This document shows positions 6,943 through 11,136 of a DNA stretch of 11,136 bases, piece after piece. The notes under the pieces were generated by a model. It did no database searches, was not told the origin of the DNA, and was given only the letters and a program-made list of their open reading frames with translations. The stretch is from positions 1-11,136 of the forward strand of contig DBAW01000044.1 of assembly GCA_002291855.1 (NCBI GenBank), written 5' to 3'. A program made the position numbers and the translations under genes. Positions within the stretch are counted from its first letter, which is position 1. Each line of letters opens with the position of its first letter. The stretch comes from Sphingomonas sp. UBA1000 (lineage in GTDB: Bacteria; Pseudomonadota; Alphaproteobacteria; Sphingomonadales; Sphingomonadaceae).

Positions 6943-6960
6943 TTTGCGCGGACGCGCAAA
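6943..6960. promoter_or_regulatory. Perfect hairpin upstream of the divL-like gene
   Basis: TTTGCGC (6943-6949), loop GGAC (6950-6953), GCGCAAA (6954-6960): a perfect 7-bp stem with a 4-base loop, in the 49-base gap after the lipoprotein stop and 17 bases before the divL start. What follows is GTCTCTAAAC rather than a T-run, so it is at best a weak terminator for the synthetase-lipoprotein unit. An operator for divL is the alternative. Confidence 0.5.
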
Positions 6961-6977
6961 GTCTCTAAACGCGCGCC

Positions 6978-9332
6978 ATGCTTGTCCTGACGCCCTTGGT
7001 CGCGGCTGCTGCCGGCGCGCTGCTCGCGCTCTGGCTGGTGGCTGCTGCATTGGCGCTGTGGTCGGGGCTGAAGCGGCGCGCGCGTGCGGTCGATGATTCC
7101 CGCCATGGCCGGCGCATTCAGGCTCTCCTCGATTCCGCCCCGGCGCTGCCGGTCGTCATCCACCGCGACGGCGCGATCGATGCGCCGCCGCGGCTGGCCG
7201 ACTGGCTGGGCCTGCCCGACACGCCGGAGCGGCTGGAGGCGCTGGGCGGACCCGGCGCCGGGCTGCACCCCGACGATGTCGCCGCCATCGCCGAGGATAT
7301 CGACGCCGCCCGCCATGCCGGCCGCCCCTTTGCCCGGGCGGTGCGCGCGCAGGGGTCGACCCGCACGTTGCTGGTGCGCGGCGCGCCTGCCGCCGATGCC
7401 GTCGCGCCGGCGGGGGCAGTCGTGCTGTGGGTGTTCGACGCGACCGAAAGCCAGGCCGAGATCGGCCGGCTGACCGACGAGGCGGCGCGGCTGGCCAAGG
7501 CCATCGAGGCGCTGTCGGGCCTGATCGAGGCGTCGCCCATTCCGATGTGGCATCGCGGCCCCGATCTGCGGCTGACGCTGGTCAACAGCGCCTATGTGAA
7601 GGCAGTTGAGGCCGAAAGCGCCGCCGATGTCGTGGCGCGCGGGCTGGAACTGGTTGAAATGGCCCCGGGCCGCAATCCCATCGCCGCCGCCGCATCGGCG
7701 CGCGAGACCGGCGAGAGCGTGTCGCGCGTGGTGCCCGCGACCATTGCGGGCGAGCGGCGCAGCCTGCTGGTCGTCGATGTGCCGCTGGGCGATGCCGGGG
7801 TCGCCGGCTATGCGATCGATGTCGAGGAGCTGGAACAGTCGCGCGCCGCGTTCAAGCGGTTCATGGAGGCGGAACGCGACATGCTCGACCGGCTGTCGGC
7901 CGGCGTCGCGCAATTCGGTCCCGACCGCAGCCTGACCTTCTACAACCAGCCCTTTGTCCGGCTGTTCGCGATGCGCCCCGACTGGCTGGCCGACCGGCCC
8001 GAGTTCGACCGGGTGCTCGAGCGGATGCGCGAATCCGGCCGCCTGCCCGAGGTGCGCGATTTCCGTGCCTGGCGGGAGGAGAAGCGCGGCTGGTTCACCG
8101 ATGCCTCGGACGGGCAGGAGGAAAGCTGGATCCTGTCGGGCGGCACGCATCTGCGCGTCGTCGCCCAGCCTTTGCCCGATGGCGGGCTGTTGCTGATCTT
8201 CGAGGACCGCACCGAACAGGTCGCGCTCGCCAGCGCGCGCGACACGCTGCTGCGCGTGCGCGCGGCGACGTTCGACAATCTGTTCGAGGCCATCGGCGTG
8301 TTTGCCGGCGATGGCCGCTTGCAGCTGTGGAACCAGAAATTCCGCGAGGTCTGGGCGCTCGACGAGACGTTCCTCGACAGCCATCCGCGCGTCGATGCGC
8401 TGGCCGAGACGGCGGCGCGGATGCTCGCCAACCCGTCGCGCGCGGCGCTGATCCGCGAGCTGGTGCGCGTCGCCACCATCGAACGCAAGCAGCGCAGCGG
8501 CCGGGTGGCGATGAAGGATGGCCGGCATTTCGAGTTCGCGGCGGTGCCGCTGCCCGACGGCAATGCGCTGTTCACGATGCTCGACGTGTCCGACAGCCGC
8601 CGGATCGAGGCGGCACTGCGCGAGAAGAACGAGGCGCTGGAGGCGGCGGACCGGGTCAAGACCGCGTTCGTGGCCAACATGTCCTATGAACTGCGCACGC
8701 CGCTGACGTCGATCGGGGGGTTCGCCGAGATGCTGGCCGGCGGCTATGCCGGGGATCTGAGCCCGATTGCCGGCGATTATGTGACCGCGATCCTCGAATC
8801 GGTCGCCCGGCTGGGATCGCTGATCGACGATGTGCTCGACCTGACGCAGAGCGAGGCGGGGGCACTGCCGCTGGAACGCAAATCGGTCGACCTCGCCCGG
8901 CTGGCGCGCGAGGCGGCGGCCGCCATCGCCCCGCAGGCGGGCGAGAAAGGGCTGGCTTTCGAGGTTGCGCTCGATCCCTCGCTCGGGTCGGTCAGCGGTG
9001 ATGCCCGCCGGCTGCGGCAGGCGCTTGACCATCTGCTGCGCAACGCGGTGCGCTTCACCCCCGAAGGCGGGCAGGTGGTGCTGAAGGGCGAGGGCGACCG
9101 CGATCATGCGCGCATCGCCGTGTCCGACAATGGCCCCGGCATGGATGCGGGCACGCAGGCGCGGGCGTTCGACCGGTTCAGCCGCACCGGCGAGGCGCGC
9201 GAACGCGGCGCGTCGCTCGGCCTCGGCCTGCCGCTCGCCCGCCAGTTCGTCGAGGCGCATGGCGGCGAGCTGACGCTGATCTCCGCCCCTGGCGAGGGGA
9301 CCGCCGTCACCATCGAACTGCCGCGAGGCTGA
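6978..9332 (+). CDS. divL: DivL-type PAS-domain kinase with tyrosine at the phosphoacceptor site
   Basis: 784 residues (Caulobacter DivL is of similar size). Layout: one membrane segment at about 6-29 with a basic cytoplasmic edge (LKRRAR), then PAS-like regions at about 55-157, 178-285, 295-412 and 428-540, a short helix, a dimerisation domain at about 560-625 and an ATPase domain at about 665-783. The H-box reads NMSYELRTPLTSI, with tyrosine Y570 where a histidine kinase has its phosphorylated histidine. ATP-binding motifs look intact: N-box LLRNAVRFTPEGG with N689, G1 box VSDNGPGM with D717, FDRF at 731-734, GLGLPLA at 748-754. In Caulobacter, DivL carries Tyr at the same place (Y550), binds DivK and controls CckA and so CtrA. 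No ribosome-binding site is obvious before the ATG. tsaE starts 4 bases after the stop. Orthology is strong on motif, length and layout; function in this host is inferred. Confidence 0.9.
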   Translation: MLVLTPLVAAAAGALLALWLVAAALALWSGLKRRARAVDDSRHGRRIQALLDSAPALPVVIHRDGAIDAPPRLADWLGLPDTPERLEALGGPGAGLHPDDVAAIAEDIDAARHAGRPFARAVRAQGSTRTLLVRGAPAADAVAPAGAVVLWVFDATESQAEIGRLTDEAARLAKAIEALSGLIEASPIPMWHRGPDLRLTLVNSAYVKAVEAESAADVVARGLELVEMAPGRNPIAAAASARETGESVSRVVPATIAGERRSLLVVDVPLGDAGVAGYAIDVEELEQSRAAFKRFMEAERDMLDRLSAGVAQFGPDRSLTFYNQPFVRLFAMRPDWLADRPEFDRVLERMRESGRLPEVRDFRAWREEKRGWFTDASDGQEESWILSGGTHLRVVAQPLPDGGLLLIFEDRTEQVALASARDTLLRVRAATFDNLFEAIGVFAGDGRLQLWNQKFREVWALDETFLDSHPRVDALAETAARMLANPSRAALIRELVRVATIERKQRSGRVAMKDGRHFEFAAVPLPDGNALFTMLDVSDSRRIEAALREKNEALEAADRVKTAFVANMSYELRTPLTSIGGFAEMLAGGYAGDLSPIAGDYVTAILESVARLGSLIDDVLDLTQSEAGALPLERKSVDLARLAREAAAAIAPQAGEKGLAFEVALDPSLGSVSGDARRLRQALDHLLRNAVRFTPEGGQVVLKGEGDRDHARIAVSDNGPGMDAGTQARAFDRFSRTGEARERGASLGLGLPLARQFVEAHGGELTLISAPGEGTAVTIELPRG
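9325..9328 (+). promoter_or_regulatory. Ribosome-binding site deciding the tsaE start
   Basis: GAGG lies 8 bases before TTG at 9337, inside the end of divL. The alternative ATG at 9352 would be 23 bases away and has no other candidate site, so the TTG start is preferred. Confidence 0.5.
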
Positions 9333-9336
9333 GTCC

Positions 9337-9804
9337 TTGGCCCCCATACTCATGCCCCCGGTCCATCTGGCCGACGATCAGGCGACGCTCGATTTCGGCG
9401 CGGCGCTGGCGGCGCGGCTGCGCCCCGGCGATGTCGTCGCCCTGTCCGGCGATCTCGGCGCGGGCAAGACGACGCTGGCGCGCGGCATTCTGTCGGCACT
9501 CGGGCTTGCCGGCGAAGCGCCCAGCCCCAGCTTTGCCATCGTCCAGCATTATGCGCCGCCCGAAACGCGGATCGCGGTCGCGCATGTCGATCTCTACCGG
9601 ATCGACGACCCGGACGAGGCGGGGGAGCTTGGCCTTGATGATCTGCTCGGCGATCATCTGCTGCTGATCGAATGGCCCGAACGGCTGGGCGCATCGCCGC
9701 TGCTGGCCGGGGCGCTCCGCCTGCGCATCGACCCGGCGGCGGATGGCGGCCGCGCCTTGACAGCCGCCCTGCCGGCGGCATGGGAAGCACGATGGCCAGC
9801 CTGA
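9337..9804 (+). CDS. tsaE: tRNA threonylcarbamoyladenosine (t6A) biosynthesis ATPase TsaE
   Basis: 155 residues, the usual size. TsaE is the cytoplasmic ATPase that works with TsaB and TsaD to make t6A at position 37 of ANN-decoding tRNAs. Visible motifs: Walker A loop SGDLGAGKTTLARG at 37-50, SPSFAIVQHY at 63-72, HVDLYRIDDPDEAGELGLDD at 83-102 and IEWPERL at 111-117, all typical of the family. The start may be TTG at 9337 (GAGG 8 bases upstream) or ATG at 9352; only five residues differ. It begins 4 bases after the divL stop and overlaps amgK by 13 bases, so the three are almost surely one transcript. Confidence 0.96.
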   Translation: MAPILMPPVHLADDQATLDFGAALAARLRPGDVVALSGDLGAGKTTLARGILSALGLAGEAPSPSFAIVQHYAPPETRIAVAHVDLYRIDDPDEAGELGLDDLLGDHLLLIEWPERLGASPLLAGALRLRIDPAADGGRALTAALPAAWEARWPA

Positions 9805-10790
9805 CCCCTCCGCCGATGATTCCGCCTGCAGCCGCGCCCGATTTCCTCGCCAGCGCCGGCTGGCCCGATGCGCGGATCGAGCCGCTGGCCGGGGACGCAT
9901 CGTTCCGCCGCTATTTCCGCGTGTTCGGACCCAAGGGGCAGGCGGTGCTGATGGATGCGCCGCCGCCGCACGAAGATCCGCGCCCGTTCATCGCCATCGC
10001 CCGGCATCTGACCGGGATCGGCCTCAACGCCCCGCGCGCGCTCGCCGCCGATCTGGCGCGCGGGCTGGTGCTGATCGAGGATTTCGGCGATGTGCGGATG
10101 CGCGAGACCGTCGATGCGGATCCGGCCGCCGAACGGCCGGTCTATGGCGCGGCGATCGACCTGCTCGTCAATCTCCACCGCCATCCGGCCGCCGATAGGC
10201 TGCGCCCCTATGATGCCGCCGAATATCTGCGCGAGGTCGGGCTGTTCACGCAATGGTATGCGCCCGCGGTCGGCCTGAGCGTCGATCAGGACAGCTACCG
10301 CGCCGTCTGGGCCGAGGCGCTCGCCCCGCTTGCCGATGACCGCTCGGTCACGGTGCTGCGCGATTACCATGCCGAAAACATCATGCTGATCGCCGGGCGC
10401 AGCGGCGTCGACGCGCTCGGCCTGCTCGATTTTCAGGACGCGCTCGCCGGGCATCCGGCCTATGATCTGGTGTCGCTGCTTCAGGATGCGCGCCGCGACG
10501 TGGCCGAGGCGGTCGAGGCCGAAATGTTCGACCGCTATGTTGCCGCCGCCGATCCGGCGGGCGATTTCGCCACCGCCTATGCGCTGCTCGGCGCGCAGCG
10601 CAACGCCAAGATCATCGGCATTTTCGCCCGGCTGGCGCGGCGCGACGGCAAGCCGCGCTATCTGGAGCTGCTGCCCCGCGTCTGGCGCTATCTGGAGCGC
10701 GATCTTGCCCATCCGGCGCTGGCCCCGGTGCGCGACTGGTTCGACCGCCATGTCCCTGCCGACCGGCGGGCGGGAGCGCGGATCGGATGA
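9792..10790 (+). CDS. amgK: N-acetylmuramate/N-acetylglucosamine anomeric kinase AmgK (phosphotransferase family)
   Basis: 332 residues of the aminoglycoside phosphotransferase-like kinase fold. AmgK puts a phosphate on the anomeric carbon of MurNAc or GlcNAc; MurU then makes UDP-MurNAc, recycling wall sugars without de novo synthesis. Visible motifs: GDASFRRYFRV at 34-44 (nucleotide loop), LIEDFGD at 94-100 (hinge), LRDYHAENIML at 189-199 with catalytic D191 and N196, and LLDFQDALAGHPAYDLVSLL at 211-230 with metal-binding D213. Of the two nearby ATGs I choose 9792, which has GGGAAG 4 bases upstream; 9780 would add four residues. The gene overlaps tsaE by 13 bases and the next by 4 (ATGA). 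The murU neighbour makes this assignment much stronger than the kinase fold alone, which is shared with antibiotic kinases. Confidence 0.9.
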   Translation: MASLTPPPMIPPAAAPDFLASAGWPDARIEPLAGDASFRRYFRVFGPKGQAVLMDAPPPHEDPRPFIAIARHLTGIGLNAPRALAADLARGLVLIEDFGDVRMRETVDADPAAERPVYGAAIDLLVNLHRHPAADRLRPYDAAEYLREVGLFTQWYAPAVGLSVDQDSYRAVWAEALAPLADDRSVTVLRDYHAENIMLIAGRSGVDALGLLDFQDALAGHPAYDLVSLLQDARRDVAEAVEAEMFDRYVAAADPAGDFATAYALLGAQRNAKIIGIFARLARRDGKPRYLELLPRVWRYLERDLAHPALAPVRDWFDRHVPADRRAGARIG

Positions 10791-11136
10791 GCCGCTATGC
10801 CCGCCCGATGGCGATCCGGCCCCAGCCCGATGCGGCGGTTCCCGGCACCGCGATGGTGCTGGCGGCGGGCTTGGGCAAACGGATGCGCCCGCTGACCGCG
10901 ACCCGGCCCAAGCCGCTGGTCGAGGTGGCGGGGCAGACGCTGCTCGACCATGCGCTCGACCGGGTGCGCGCGGCGGGCATCGGCCGCGCGGTCGTCAACG
11001 TCCATTATCTGGCCGATGCGCTCGAGGCGCATCTGAAGCGCCGGGGGCATGGCCTTGAGATTCTGGTGTCGGACGAGCGCGCCCGGCTGCTCGAAACCGG
11101 GGGCGGGATCGTCCGCGCGCTGCCGCTGATCGGCGA
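10787..11136 (+). CDS. murU: MurNAc-1-phosphate uridylyltransferase MurU (partial, C-terminus beyond the right edge)
   Basis: The first 116 codons of a sugar-nucleotide transferase, roughly half of the usual protein. Visible: AMVLAAGLGKRMRPLT at 22-37, the nucleotide-binding signature of the family; RPKPLVEV at 40-47 with its conserved lysine; and LETGGGI at 102-108, the substrate loop. MurU joins UTP and MurNAc-1-phosphate into UDP-MurNAc, using the product of AmgK. The ATG overlaps the amgK stop (ATGA), implying coupled translation. Internal ATGs at codons 8 and 23 are possible starts; the second would cut into the signature. Other sugar-1-phosphate nucleotidyltransferases share these motifs, so the specific name rests on the amgK pairing. 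Confidence 0.88.
   Translation, partial: MSRYARPMAIRPQPDAAVPGTAMVLAAGLGKRMRPLTATRPKPLVEVAGQTLLDHALDRVRAAGIGRAVVNVHYLADALEAHLKRRGHGLEILVSDERARLLETGGGIVRALPLIG

Noticed and set aside
6888..9353. 821-codon open frame on the minus strand.
   Set aside because: Fully antisense to divL, with Arg/His/Gln-rich low-complexity composition and no recognisable motif. Long antisense frames are expected at this GC content.
9654..10751. 365-codon open frame on the minus strand.
   Set aside because: Antisense to amgK and the end of tsaE, both with clear catalytic motifs.
9792..10790. Antibiotic-resistance aminoglycoside kinase.
   Set aside because: The kinase fold is shared, but the LRDYHAEN catalytic loop and the overlapping murU gene fit the wall-sugar kinase AmgK.
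1..11136. Mobile element, phage, CRISPR or defence island.
   Set aside because: No transposase, integrase, direct-repeat array, tRNA gene or composition shift is visible; the genes are typical chromosomal housekeeping types.

Overview
The window is about 11.1 kb of very GC-rich bacterial chromosome. Codon third positions are strongly G/C. Gene content and order, above all a DivL-type kinase followed by tsaE, amgK and murU, point to an alphaproteobacterium, most likely Sphingomonadales; the genus cannot be set from sequence alone. It is dense, ordinary-looking core chromosome. I see ten protein-coding genes, two cut by the window edges, and no RNA gene, insertion sequence, phage gene, CRISPR array or toxin module. 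No stretch over 300 bases lacks a gene; the largest gaps are 84, 78, 55 and 49 bases.

Left half (1 to about 4511), all on the minus strand and read right to left: lgt (lipoprotein diacylglyceryl transferase, TTG start), a MidA/NDUFAF7-type methyltransferase (GTG start), a GNAT acetyltransferase, pgeF (peptidoglycan editing factor), then, after an 84-base gap with inverted repeats, a PLP-dependent transsulfuration-family enzyme that runs off the left edge. lgt through pgeF look like one operon; the GNAT stop and pgeF start share a base (TGATG).

Middle (4512 to 6928): a 78-base divergent intergenic region separates lgt from a plus-strand acyl-CoA synthetase-like adenylating enzyme. A small unrecognised lipoprotein gene overlaps that enzyme's stop by 4 bases (GTGA) and ends with three tandem 15-bp repeats.

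Right half (6978 to 11136), plus strand: divL, tsaE, amgK and a partial murU, packed with 4-base gaps or overlaps. The kinase has a tyrosine (Y570) where histidine kinases carry the phosphorylated histidine, while its ATP-binding motifs are intact. This is the hallmark of DivL, the cell-cycle regulator acting on CckA-CtrA in Caulobacter. AmgK and MurU together form a cell-wall sugar salvage route from MurNAc to UDP-MurNAc.

A cell-envelope theme runs through the window (lgt, pgeF, the lipoprotein, amgK, murU), beside cell-cycle control (divL) and tRNA modification (tsaE). I found no clear new multi-gene system. The points most worth a second look are the Tyr-for-His kinase and its operon, the perfect hairpin and missing ribosome-binding site in front of it, and the lipoprotein coupled to the acyl-CoA synthetase.
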